Below, one piece after another: positions 1 to 8,178 of a stretch of 16,304 nt of DNA. The position numbers and the translations under genes were made by a program. This DNA comes from Flavisolibacter sp. Lineage in GTDB: Bacteria; Bacteroidota; Bacteroidia; Chitinophagales; Chitinophagaceae. The notes below the pieces were generated by a model. The model was not told the origin of the DNA. It saw only the letters and a program-made list of their open reading frames with translations, and made no database searches. Each line of letters begins with the position of its first letter. Positions within the stretch are counted from its first letter, which is position 1. The stretch lies in contig JAGIAB010000026.1 of the NCBI GenBank assembly GCA_017745135.1, positions 1 through 16,304 of the forward strand, given 5' to 3'.

Positions 1-2015
1 CTTTCCCAGTTTGGATTCCAGGTTCTCAAACTATCAACCGTACTTGAATAATAGCTTGATCTTTCAAAGAATTGAGGATTAGCTCTCTTCCTGAAAGCCC
101 TTTTTCTTTCAAATACATATTTACCTTTATTAGGGTTGCCCGGGCCAAGATTTACCGTGTAACCATATAATTGGTATGGATACGATGTACCATTCGGATA
201 TTCCCCGCTTTTTGAGTTAGTTGGACCGTCCCAATATTGATCTGCCAGTCTCCATCTGTTCATATCCCAAAGACGGTGATCTTCCATATAAAATTCAATG
301 CGCAACTCCCTTCTTAACTGTTCAAAGGTAAATTGACCAGCGGTAAGGTCTGGAAGTAAACCGCGCCTTCTTAAAACGTTAATATAAGTAACTCCTACGC
401 TGGCCCCGCCTAAGGGAGCACTTAATAAAGCAGCTTCAGCGCATATAGCATAGGCTTCTGCCAGGCGGAAACGTATTACCCACATCTCGCTATAGTTTGG
501 TGCCAGCGAGGCACCGGGTGTTTCGTCAAGCCATTTGCGGGGGATAAAACCTGTTTTGTTAACAATGTTACTGGTATTCTCAGCTGGTCCGTTTATACTG
601 GTAAGGAAAGTACCAGGAGTTCCTTTTGGTGCAGGGGCAGAGGTATAAACTTTAAGCGTACCGTCAGCATTATACTCACCGCGCCACTCACCGGCACGCA
701 GATCTACCGGGGTACCTTTCCATACAGCTTGAGGCCATATAACTGATCCCCATAAACGGGCATCCTTTTTCATAAATGGATTATCGTTTGGATTTGACAA
801 GTCATACATGATCGGTGGGTTGGCAGCACCACCATTAGCCTCTTGCAGAAGAGGAGTGCTTGGATTGGTTCTGGTTCTTATACCCTGGTCGCCGGTGGCT
901 CTATCCTCAAACGATTCAACAAACTCAGCAGGGGCACCCAATTGATTACCATTAGGGCCTTCTGTATGGGTCACAGGGCCAACCCAGTCAGTCCATCGGG
1001 TATTTATGCTAGGTAATTTACGATCTGCTGTCCATATTACTTCGGTATTACCGGTTTTTTTGTTTATCGCATTTTCAAATGCTTTTTGTGCCGTTTCAAG
1101 AGTAGAACCTGTCATTAATGAGTAAACGCCACCATCAATCACTTCTTTAGCAGCGTCGAAAGCCGTCTTGTAATAAGCATCAGCTTTACTTGCAGGTATA
1201 CCATGAGTTTGCGTGCCAGATTTATCCTTTTTTTCAAGAAGCGGGTCGCCAGGGGTATTCCATTTGGCAATTGAAGCCGCAGTTAAAGCAGCACGTGCTT
1301 TAAGCATTTTGGCTGCCCATTTATTAGCCATAGCATGGTTAATGTTATCATCAGGTCTAATAGTTCCGTTTGGGCTATAGCCAGGAGGTGCAGTTAACTT
1401 TATCGCGGCAGAATCGCACTGAGCCAGGATGTAATCATAACAGTCGGCTTCTGAGTTGCGTGGCAATTGAAATGGCGTAGCATCATCGCCGCCCGCGAAT
1501 TCAAACACCTGATCACCTACAATGGTCAAACCACCCAAAGTTTTTACCATGTGGAAAAAAGTCCAGGCACGTAAAAATAAAGCTTGTCCTTCAAAGGCTG
1601 AATTCTCAAACGGAGTCATGCTCTTTTTTGAAGCATCAGACCGTATGCCTTGTAAAAATATGTTTAGCCTGCGTATCAGGCCATAATCAAAGGCCCTGTA
1701 CCTGTTTTTGGTGAAGAGAACTTGCTGAGCAGAAGCCCCACCCCTGTTATTTTGCGCATCATCAGGATCCTGTTGAAAGCTATCGTCAGTTTGGTTAGTT
1801 GCGCCCCAACCAGCTGCTCCGGTAGTATTACCTCCATTTTGACCAACCTGCGAGTAAAAGCGGGCCAACACCGCGGTGATAAGGTTCTTATCGGTATAAA
1901 CAGCTTTGTCTTCTATCAGGTTGTTCGGAATAACCGTTAGGTCTTTTTTACACCCAATAAACGGCGTGTTTATTAAAAGGAGTGCAAATAGACTGTATAA
2001 AAATTTATTTTTCAT
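1..2015 (-). CDS. SusD/RagB-family nutrient-binding outer-membrane lipoprotein (3' end cut by window edge)
   Basis: This is a SusD-like surface lipoprotein, the substrate-capturing partner of a SusC-type TonB-dependent transporter. The ATG at 2015 opens a frame with no stop to the left edge, giving about 671 visible residues. The N-terminus is a lipoprotein signal peptide (hydrophobic FLYSLFALLLIN, then FIGC with Cys22) followed by KKD, an acidic/basic motif typical of Bacteroidota surface lipoproteins. Family hallmarks include a helical segment near residue 518 (RLAEAYAICAEAALL), the INVLRRRG stretch just after it, and RRELRIEFYMEDHRLWDMNR around residues 565-587. The visible sequence ends in WNPNWE, and SusD proteins often finish with an NPNW(x)QNPG-like tail, so probably only a few residues are missing. 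The gene starts 10 nt after the susC stop, so the two are almost certainly co-transcribed. The substrate cannot be told from sequence; at 671+ residues it is at the long end of the family. Confidence 0.93.
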   Translation of the reverse strand, partial: MKNKFLYSLFALLLINTPFIGCKKDLTVIPNNLIEDKAVYTDKNLITAVLARFYSQVGQNGGNTTGAAGWGATNQTDDSFQQDPDDAQNNRGGASAQQVLFTKNRYRAFDYGLIRRLNIFLQGIRSDASKKSMTPFENSAFEGQALFLRAWTFFHMVKTLGGLTIVGDQVFEFAGGDDATPFQLPRNSEADCYDYILAQCDSAAIKLTAPPGYSPNGTIRPDDNINHAMANKWAAKMLKARAALTAASIAKWNTPGDPLLEKKDKSGTQTHGIPASKADAYYKTAFDAAKEVIDGGVYSLMTGSTLETAQKAFENAINKKTGNTEVIWTADRKLPSINTRWTDWVGPVTHTEGPNGNQLGAPAEFVESFEDRATGDQGIRTRTNPSTPLLQEANGGAANPPIMYDLSNPNDNPFMKKDARLWGSVIWPQAVWKGTPVDLRAGEWRGEYNADGTLKVYTSAPAPKGTPGTFLTSINGPAENTSNIVNKTGFIPRKWLDETPGASLAPNYSEMWVIRFRLAEAYAICAEAALLSAPLGGASVGVTYINVLRRRGLLPDLTAGQFTFEQLRRELRIEFYMEDHRLWDMNRWRLADQYWDGPTNSKSGEYPNGTSYPYQLYGYTVNLGPGNPNKGKYVFERKRAFRKRANPQFFERSSYYSSTVDSLRTWNPNWE

Positions 2016-2025
2016 GTTCTTATTT

Positions 2026-5000
2026 TTAGAATTTAACTTGAAGGCCCGCTGTTAAAACCCTCGGGTTAGGCAATCCGCCACCGGTGCCTAACGAAAGTTC
2101 GGGATCGATTTTGCCCGGCATATTTGAAAAATTATACACGTTGTTGCCACTCAGGTATACCCTAAATTGAGAAATACCCAAAGGTCTCAAAACAGAGTAT
2201 GGTATGGTATAACCTATTTCTACGTTACGTACTTTAACATAGGTTATATTGGTTTGCCATCCTCCGTGGTTGAAATTTGTATTCGGCGCAGGATTTGTTT
2301 GTAAAAGCAACGGGTACTTACCAACTATAATAGGGCTGTTTCTGTCCCATATGTCAGAATAATAGCTTGAGTTATCAAATAAATACTGTGATGTATTTCG
2401 GCTTGGTAACCACTCGCGCATATAAGCGCCGGTAGCAGCGCTAAAACCCGAAGACGACTGTTCAAACGTATACATTGAACCACCCGTAAAATCAGCCCTA
2501 AAGTCAAACCCTTTATAGTTTACGTAAAAACCAAAGCCAAAACCTAATGGTGGGGTACCACCATTTATTTGATAGGTCTCCCTAGTTTGGTCAAGAGAGT
2601 TTATAAAACCATCACCATTTACATCTTTGAATATAAAATCGCCGGGTTTCTGGGTCACGTTACCTTTGCCATCCTGATCAATGCCATGCTTCTGTATTTG
2701 CTCCCAACTTTGAAATTGTCCGATAACCTGGTATTGAAATGGTCCGCCATTTAATCTGCCTTCGGCATAATTAACGCCATTACGGCCAGGGACATTACCG
2801 ATAAATCTGTCCCAGTCACTTGGAAAAATCCGGTTGTGACGATAACCGACTATACTTCTGCCATAGCTAAAGCTACCGTTAAAGCCATAACTTATGCCGC
2901 CTATACGGTCACGCCATGCAATGCTACCATCAACACCGCGGTTTTTATCGCTGTTTATGTTTTCGTTACCCGGCTGAAAACCTACTAAATCCGGTAAGGT
3001 TAACCCTCTATTTTCCGGAATACCTTTCCGGATCTTTTCAAAATAATCTAAACCAACACTTAAGCGGTTATTTAAAAAGCTCATGTCGATACCAACATCA
3101 TAATTGTGGGATTTTCCCCAGGTTAGCGACGTAGATCCAGGTGGTCTTACCTGTGCCCCGGTAATTTGAGTACCATTTAGTACTCCTGAGCCTTGAGAAT
3201 AAAGATAACCTATCAACCAGTTTTCTTCTGTGTCGAAAGGTATAATACCATATGATGCCCTGATCTTAAAATCATTAAAGATTCTTAAGATTGGGCTTTT
3301 TTTCCAGAAATCTTCCTGAGAGATACGATAAGCTACTGACCCGCCCGGGAAGAATCCCCATCTTTCCGAAGGTCTATATAGAGATGAACCATCATAACGT
3401 CCATGACCCTCAATAATGTATTTTCCTGCGTAGTCATAATTTACATTTATTATATAACCCTGCTTTGGTGAACGGTTACTAATGTTATCATTTATAGCGT
3501 TAACAAAAGTAGTACCTGTATTTGGTATATAAGGGATATTATTAGCCGGCGGAACACCCTGTATCCTTATAGATGGCGAATAATTCATCTGGGACTGTTC
3601 ACTAGCAACTGCTTTGATATGGTGTTCGCCTATAGACTTTTGATACTCCAACTGAAATATAAGTGAACTGTTGTCAGTATTTGTAAAAACGTGATCAATA
3701 TTACGTTGTTGTACAAATGATGGATCTGCAATGATACCTTGTAACGGATGAGTAATATACAAACTAGGTGCCATACGGCGCGAATCGAACTGATTATTCA
3801 GGAATGAGTAGTTGGCCTGCATACGTGCCTTAAGGCCCCTAACAATGTCTACTTCTATCGAACCGTTTATTGAAAGATTTCTCCTGGTGGTTGATTCTAC
3901 TCCTGATAACTCAGGGCTTACTAAACCATAGCTGTATGCCTGACCAGAAGGAGATGAACCTCTAGGGTACAAAGGGTCACCATTAACATACGGCCCGAAG
4001 ACTGGATTATTATACGTCGTGTTCCCTGGCGCAATCTGGATCGGTAAATTACGATATGGCGCTTCGGCTTGCCAGTCAAAATCATCGCCTTCAACATTGG
4101 TATTTGATTGTTTTGACCAGTATCCGTTCATTTGCATACCAAATCGAACACGCTTGCTAATAGTAGCATTAAAATTGGCTTGTATATTGTGGCGGTCAAA
4201 ACCATCACCAAAGTCGCGCAAGGCTACACCCTGAGTTAAGGTAGATCCACTAATATAATAGTCTGAATTTTCCGTTCCGCCCGAAACAGAAAGCTTTGCC
4301 TGGTATTGTGGCGCACTTCTATATATATATTTATACCAATCAAATCCTTCATAACCCGGTTCGCCTTTCATTACTTTTTCATAGATATCCGGGGTTACAG
4401 TTCTGGAGGCCACACTTTGTCTGCCGTCACCGTAAGTTTCGGTTTGTACTATACCCCTGATATAACTTTTTACATCGCCGGGCTTATTAAAATTAGCATA
4501 CGTTTGCGTACCATAATAGGTATCAAAACTTAAAGTTGGCTTTTGACCGCGTTTACCTTTTTTAGTTACTACAACAATTACTCCGTTTTCTGCGCCAAAA
4601 CCGTAAATAGAAGCCGAGCCGTCTTTTAAAATGTTTACTGATTCAACATCATTATAGTCCAGGGCGTTAAAGGCATCTATGTTACGCATCGTACCATCAA
4701 TAACAACAAGCGGGTCGCCACCAAAGTTACGTACACGAATTACTGGTGTAGCGCCCGGCCTGCCGGTAGTTTGCCTAAAGTTAAGACCCGCTACTTTACC
4801 TACTAATGCACCTGCAGCTGAAGTTTGCTTTGAGCGTGATAGTTCGTCACCGCTAATTTGTGAAACTGCCCCGGAAAGTGTAGCCTTCCTTTGGGTTAAA
4901 CCAAAACCGGTAACAACAACTTCTTCTAAGTTTTTTGTAACTCTTGATAGCTTCACGTCCAACGAAGTCTTACCCGCTACCGGTATTTCCAGTGGCGTGT

Positions 5001-5298
5001 AGCCAGTAAATGTTACTACAATAACTGAATTGGCATTTGGTACTGTAATTGAAAACTTACCTGCAGGGTCAACAGCTATGGCTGTGTTTGAACCCTTCAC
5101 TTTTACCGTAGCACCAACTAAAGTTTCACCGGTTGATACGTCAGTTACCTGACCAGTGACCCTAAGTGGGGCGTTTTGGGAGTAGCCTCCGGTAGTGCAA
5201 AAAATGGCAATCGCTGTTAAAAGCGATACCACTGTTTTTGCCGCTATTGTTTTCCTGAGTTTGGAAAATACAAGACAAGCATTCGTAAAAAAATTCAT
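2026..5298 (-). CDS. SusC/RagA-family TonB-linked outer-membrane transporter
   Basis: This is a TonB-dependent outer-membrane beta-barrel that imports a ligand bound by its SusD partner, 1090 residues from the ATG at 5298. A TTG two codons upstream (5304) is possible but less likely. Domain order: signal peptide about 1-41 ending in GGYSQ; CarboxypepD_reg-like domain about 46-117 (VTGQVTD, then DPAGKFSI and VTFTGY); a TonB-box-like stretch NLEEVVVTGFG at 123-133; plug domain about 134-250 (GDPLVVIDG, VESVNILKDGSASIYG, NGVIVVVTKKGKRG); then a long 22-strand-type barrel ending in a C-terminal Phe (GLQVKF), the usual BAM recognition signal. Length and layout are normal for SusC. The susD gene follows after 10 nt. 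No ECF sigma or FecR anti-sigma gene lies upstream in the window, and no N-terminal secretin/TonB short domain for sigma signalling precedes the CarboxypepD_reg domain, so control by a trans-envelope sigma cascade is not supported. Confidence 0.96.
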   Translation of the reverse strand: MNFFTNACLVFSKLRKTIAAKTVVSLLTAIAIFCTTGGYSQNAPLRVTGQVTDVSTGETLVGATVKVKGSNTAIAVDPAGKFSITVPNANSVIVVTFTGYTPLEIPVAGKTSLDVKLSRVTKNLEEVVVTGFGLTQRKATLSGAVSQISGDELSRSKQTSAAGALVGKVAGLNFRQTTGRPGATPVIRVRNFGGDPLVVIDGTMRNIDAFNALDYNDVESVNILKDGSASIYGFGAENGVIVVVTKKGKRGQKPTLSFDTYYGTQTYANFNKPGDVKSYIRGIVQTETYGDGRQSVASRTVTPDIYEKVMKGEPGYEGFDWYKYIYRSAPQYQAKLSVSGGTENSDYYISGSTLTQGVALRDFGDGFDRHNIQANFNATISKRVRFGMQMNGYWSKQSNTNVEGDDFDWQAEAPYRNLPIQIAPGNTTYNNPVFGPYVNGDPLYPRGSSPSGQAYSYGLVSPELSGVESTTRRNLSINGSIEVDIVRGLKARMQANYSFLNNQFDSRRMAPSLYITHPLQGIIADPSFVQQRNIDHVFTNTDNSSLIFQLEYQKSIGEHHIKAVASEQSQMNYSPSIRIQGVPPANNIPYIPNTGTTFVNAINDNISNRSPKQGYIINVNYDYAGKYIIEGHGRYDGSSLYRPSERWGFFPGGSVAYRISQEDFWKKSPILRIFNDFKIRASYGIIPFDTEENWLIGYLYSQGSGVLNGTQITGAQVRPPGSTSLTWGKSHNYDVGIDMSFLNNRLSVGLDYFEKIRKGIPENRGLTLPDLVGFQPGNENINSDKNRGVDGSIAWRDRIGGISYGFNGSFSYGRSIVGYRHNRIFPSDWDRFIGNVPGRNGVNYAEGRLNGGPFQYQVIGQFQSWEQIQKHGIDQDGKGNVTQKPGDFIFKDVNGDGFINSLDQTRETYQINGGTPPLGFGFGFYVNYKGFDFRADFTGGSMYTFEQSSSGFSAATGAYMREWLPSRNTSQYLFDNSSYYSDIWDRNSPIIVGKYPLLLQTNPAPNTNFNHGGWQTNITYVKVRNVEIGYTIPYSVLRPLGISQFRVYLSGNNVYNFSNMPGKIDPELSLGTGGGLPNPRVLTAGLQVKF

Positions 5299-6011
5299 AA
5301 TCAAAGTGGTTATTGTGGTTATTAAGTAGAATCTTACTATAGAGTATAATTGGAGAAGTCGTCGACTTCAAGGAGGGTCTAGCATGTAAGCAGTCGTTAG
5401 TTAGTTAATTGGTTAACTATGTTTAAAAAAACCAAGTCGTTACCAATACATGGCAACCATGATCTCAATAAAACACAAGGTTTAAATAGGAAGGATCGGT
5501 ATTGTTAAATGGTTAGCACGAAAATATGTGTCCGGTCACTCAATCGAGTGCGCTAATGTAAAAAAGAAAATTTATACTAAGGTAAATTCTGTCCGTTTTT
5601 TTTGAACGATAATCGATTTCAATAAGAATTGGAAATTCATTTATAAAAAATGACGCTGTTAAAGGTATACCCTTACACATAAAGGCTTTCAAGGGGTAAA
5701 GCAAATTTAAAATCGTTGCATTCCGACTAATGAAATCGGTTGAAACCTTCATTCAATGACGTTTGAAAAACTTACCCTTCTAATATCTGTTATTAGATGC
5801 TGGCTGAAATACATAAACAGTTAAAGATGGTAGTTGATTTAATAACATCCTAACGATCTGGCATCATCTACAAACTTTTAATTTCAATCTTACCCCTAAC
5901 AAACCCTTTCAACTTTGAAGAGTATTCTACCCTCTATGTGAACACGTGGTAAAACTCCAAATATCACAGAGTTAATAAGTGAGGTTGAAATGCCTGTCAA
6001 TTTGCCTACCC
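5299..6011. other. Long non-coding region upstream of susC
   Basis: About 710 bp between susC and the terminator of the next gene hold no convincing gene. A 70-codon open frame on the minus strand (5540-5752) has no recognisable domain, signal peptide or supporting context and is probably chance. The region is AT-rich and contains short inverted repeats: a 15-bp dyad at 5355-5369; GTTAA/TTAAC around 5404-5417; CACTC-aatc-GAGTG around 5537-5550; and CTAATA-tctgt-TATTAG at 5780-5796. One match to the Bacteroidota -7 element TAnnTTTG is present on the minus strand at 5709-5702 (TAAATTTG) but lacks a TTG at the right distance. The region most likely holds the susC promoter and leader. Confidence 0.6.
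5343..5371 (-). promoter_or_regulatory. Putative susC promoter with a dyad in its spacer
   Basis: On the minus strand, TTGAAG (5371-5366) and TATACT (5348-5343) are separated by exactly 17 nt, resembling a -35/-10 pair, and would start transcription near 5336, about 38 nt before the susC ATG. The dyad GAAGTCG-A-CGACTTC (5369-5355 on the minus strand) overlaps the -35 and fills most of the spacer. Caution: the main Bacteroidota sigma factor prefers TTG-N17-23-TAnnTTTG rather than this enterobacterial form, so the promoter call is weak although the dyad is real. Confidence 0.35.
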
Positions 6012-6045
6012 AAAAAAATTCCCTCCGCAGTTGCAAAGGGAATTT
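6012..6045 (-). terminator. Rho-independent terminator of the 6067-6447 gene
   Basis: Read leftward, AAATTCCCT (6045-6037) pairs perfectly with AGGGAATTT (6024-6016) around a 12-nt loop and runs directly into a T tract (AATTTTTTT, ending at 6012). It begins 22 nt after the stop codon of the small secreted protein gene and should insulate the susC upstream region from it. On the plus strand there is no T tract, so it is one-directional. Confidence 0.85.
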
Positions 6046-6066
6046 GCCATCTATGATTCTAAGAAA

Positions 6067-6447
6067 TCAATACCTCCTGTTTGTTCGGTTGTTGTTTTTG
6101 TTGTTCTTGTAATAATTGTAGCGGTCGATCACTTCCCTGATCTTTTCATCTCTTTCTCTTTCCAGGAAACGGACCTGGCGTTTTTTTTCGGCTTTTCTCA
6201 GGTAGCGGTCACGTTGTACGGATTCGATCTTCCAGTTGTACTGGCGCCGTATGCGTTGAATCTGCTCATCTCTTTCTCTTTTACTGTAAGATCCATTGTT
6301 ATAGCCCCGGTTATTATTACCGTAAACATTTCTGTTTCCCTGTCCGAGGATCACGTCTCTTGATTCATCTCTGCGGTCATATCCACGCTGGGCAAAAACT
6401 GCAGTCATAGCACCCAATGCAATAACTAAGGCGAAGACTTTCTTCAT
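6067..6447 (-). CDS. Small secreted Arg/Asn-rich protein with an internal repeat, function unknown
   Basis: A 126-residue protein that I do not recognise as a named family. It has a clear signal peptide (MKKVFALVIALGAMTAVFA, likely cut before Gln20), so it is exported to the periplasm or beyond. Residues 21-56 are rich in Arg, Asn, Gly and Tyr and look disordered. Residues 57-111 are highly charged and probably helical, with an internal duplication: RERDEQIQRIRRQYN at 57-71 and RERDEKIREVIDRYN at 97-111, a 40-residue period also visible in the DNA (CATCTCTTTCTCTTT occurs twice, 120 bp apart). The C-terminus is Asn/Arg-rich. Strong overall positive charge suggests binding to an anionic partner such as nucleic acid, LPS or polysaccharide, but that is inference. 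It has its own terminator and no co-directional partner close by. Confidence 0.82.
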   Translation of the reverse strand: MKKVFALVIALGAMTAVFAQRGYDRRDESRDVILGQGNRNVYGNNNRGYNNGSYSKRERDEQIQRIRRQYNWKIESVQRDRYLRKAEKKRQVRFLERERDEKIREVIDRYNYYKNNKNNNRTNRRY

Positions 6448-6597
6448 AGTGTAAAATTTAATTGTGAAAGATGTGTGTAGGAAGAAAAAGCGAACGCTGC
6501 GTTTAACAAAAGAAGGAGCTTTAACACTACGTATGGTGAAGCCATTGTTAACGGGGTCTGCTATCCTCTAATTTGCGTATTCAACCACGTGATGATC

Positions 6598-6945
6598 TTA
6601 GCCTGCATCATATAATTTTATAAACGATAACTTGTCCCAATAACCTCTTTGCAATTTGATCTTCCCATCAACAACATGAAAGAAGCCACAGCCTCTTAAT
6701 CCTTTCGGATCTTTCCATTCCATGATGGCCCACTCGCCATCTTCAAAAATATTTTCAGGAATGCAAACCATTTCCGCAGCGGCAAATTCATCTTCAAACA
6801 TTTTCTTGATTGCTGCTTTGCCTTCAACAGGCTCATTGGCTACCTGGTGATTGATCGCATCTTCATGATACAATTGTGCCAGGGTTTCACTGTCTCCTTT
6901 ATTGAATGCATGGATCCATTGCTGTAATACTTCCTTTGGCTGCAT
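6598..6945 (-). CDS. NTF2-like / SnoaL-like small protein
   Basis: A 115-residue cytoplasmic protein of the nuclear transport factor 2 fold (SnoaL-like, ketosteroid-isomerase-like). It shows the family pattern of an N-terminal helix (WIHAFNKGDSETLAQLYHED), an Asp/His-containing segment that lines the pocket in relatives (HEDAINHQV), a central EGKAAIKKMFEDEF helix, and later beta strands ending in GYWDKLSFIKLY. There is no signal peptide or membrane segment. Members are diverse isomerases, cyclases or plain binding proteins, so no reaction can be assigned. It is divergent from the Gfo/Idh/MocA oxidoreductase, with 66 bp between the likely start codons, so the two may share a control region. 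No terminator was seen after its stop codon. Confidence 0.85.
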   Translation of the reverse strand: MQPKEVLQQWIHAFNKGDSETLAQLYHEDAINHQVANEPVEGKAAIKKMFEDEFAAAEMVCIPENIFEDGEWAIMEWKDPKGLRGCGFFHVVDGKIKLQRGYWDKLSFIKLYDAG

Positions 6946-7011
6946 AATAAATTTGTTAGAAGAATGAAACTAATTCATTCTGTTCTTCGGAACTGTAATA
7001 GTTTTATCTCC

Positions 7012-7998
7012 ATGAAAAATAAGATCATTAATTGGGGTATTATTGGTTGCGGCGATGTTACTGAAGTAAAAAGCGGGCCTGCATTTAATAAAGTGCCCAA
7101 TTCAAAACTGGTTGCTGTCATGCGGCGCAATGCGGAAAAAGCAAAAGATTATGCCCAGAGACATGGTGTTGAAAAATGGTACAGCAACTCTGATGAACTG
7201 ATTCGTGATCCTAATGTAAATGCCATTTATGTTGCCACACCACCATTGAATCATGAAGAATATGCCATCAAAGCAATGAAGGCGGGCAAGCCGGTTTATA
7301 TAGAAAAGCCAATGGCAATCAACTCTGTTGCGGCTGAAAGGATTGAAAGAGCAACAAAAGAAACAGGAGTAAAGACGGTGATTGCACATTATAGGAGACA
7401 ACAACCTTTATTTTTAAAGATCAAGGAATTGTTGGAGCAAAAAACCATCGGTGATGTAAGGTTCGTTCAGATGAAAATATTTCAACCACATCAATCCGGC
7501 ATGATCGCACAAACTGAAACCAACTGGAGAATTGACCCTTCAATTTCGGGAGGCGGTTTGTTTTACGACCTGGCTCCGCACCAATTGGACCTTATGCATT
7601 ACTTTTTTGGAAAAGCAAAAAAGATTTCAGGAATTTCTTTCAACGCTTCAGGCTATTATAATGCAGATGACACTACAAGCGGGCACATTTTGTTTGAAAG
7701 CAATGTTCTCTTCAATGGTTCGTGGTGTTTTACTTCTTATGCTTATGAAAGAGAAGATCATTGTGTGATCATTGGCAGCAATGGAAAACTCTCTTTCAGT
7801 ATATTCGATCACAATCCCCTGATCCTAGAAAAAGATGGCAAACAAACAGTAATAGAGTTTGATAAACTTCAGCACGTACAACAACCCATGATCCAGAAAG
7901 TAGTGGAATATTTTTTGGAACAAACACCTAATCCATGTTCAGCGTCTGAAGGTGTTGAAGTAATGAAGATGATGGATGCAATAGCAAGTAAGTTTTAA
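7012..7998 (+). CDS. Gfo/Idh/MocA-family NAD(P)-dependent oxidoreductase
   Basis: A 328-residue oxidoreductase of the glucose-fructose oxidoreductase / inositol dehydrogenase family, which oxidises or reduces sugar-like and other polyol substrates in the cytoplasm. I chose the ATG at 7012, immediately before the first Rossmann strand; the ATG at 6964 would add 16 residues that precede the nucleotide fold. The N-terminal Rossmann fold has GIIGCGDV at 9-16; the conserved EKP is at 98-100, where Lys99 is the usual catalytic lysine; the second conserved block (GGGLFYDLAPHQLDL, 180-194) supplies Asp186 and His190, matching the D-x3-H pair of active members. All key residues are present, so it should be an active enzyme. 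The substrate is unknown. It is transcribed alone, and no terminator was found in the 180 bp after it. Confidence 0.93.
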   Translation: MKNKIINWGIIGCGDVTEVKSGPAFNKVPNSKLVAVMRRNAEKAKDYAQRHGVEKWYSNSDELIRDPNVNAIYVATPPLNHEEYAIKAMKAGKPVYIEKPMAINSVAAERIERATKETGVKTVIAHYRRQQPLFLKIKELLEQKTIGDVRFVQMKIFQPHQSGMIAQTETNWRIDPSISGGGLFYDLAPHQLDLMHYFFGKAKKISGISFNASGYYNADDTTSGHILFESNVLFNGSWCFTSYAYEREDHCVIIGSNGKLSFSIFDHNPLILEKDGKQTVIEFDKLQHVQQPMIQKVVEYFLEQTPNPCSASEGVEVMKMMDAIASKF

Positions 7999-8178
7999 GG
8001 TCAGAATTATTTTTACTATTGCTATCTGTCACTCCTATTCGCTATTATACAGCCTCAGCATTAATTATTTTAAACAGCGTTTCTCTGAATTCAGCAGTTG
8101 AGGGTTCATTTGGCAGAGTTTTGGTACATAGCGATCAGATAAAGCAATATGCTATTGTTTAACTCAAACCCTTGATCT

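Noticed and set aside
4679..5002. 107-codon plus-strand open frame inside susC
   Set aside because: It lies fully opposite the conserved plug region of susC and reads as a complement of that coding sequence, with no protein-like features of its own.
5702..5709. TAAATTTG on the minus strand as the susC promoter -7 element
   Set aside because: It matches TAnnTTTG but no TTG lies 17-23 nt upstream, and it would imply a leader of about 400 nt.
5540..5752. 70-codon open frame on the minus strand upstream of susC
   Set aside because: It has no recognisable domain, signal peptide or promoter, lies in AT-rich DNA, and its composition (many Ile, Phe, Leu) fits a chance frame.
6031..6363. 110-codon plus-strand frame with a hydrophobic N-terminal half
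   Set aside because: It overlaps the small secreted protein gene and its terminator on the other strand. The hydrophobicity comes from reading Arg/Lys/Glu codons backwards.
6521..6551. Stem-loop TTAACA ... TGTTAA after the NTF2-like gene as a terminator
   Set aside because: The stem has a 6-nt one-sided bulge and no T tract follows on the minus strand.
6948..6955. TAAATTTG on the plus strand as a promoter for the oxidoreductase gene
   Set aside because: The nearest TTG elements are at the wrong distances (about 9 and 26 nt), so the match is probably chance in AT-rich DNA.
8145..8157. CAATA-tgc-TATTG dyad before the PepSY-like lipoprotein gene
   Set aside because: The arms are only 5 bp and AT-rich. 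It could be an operator, but it is expected often by chance at this base composition.
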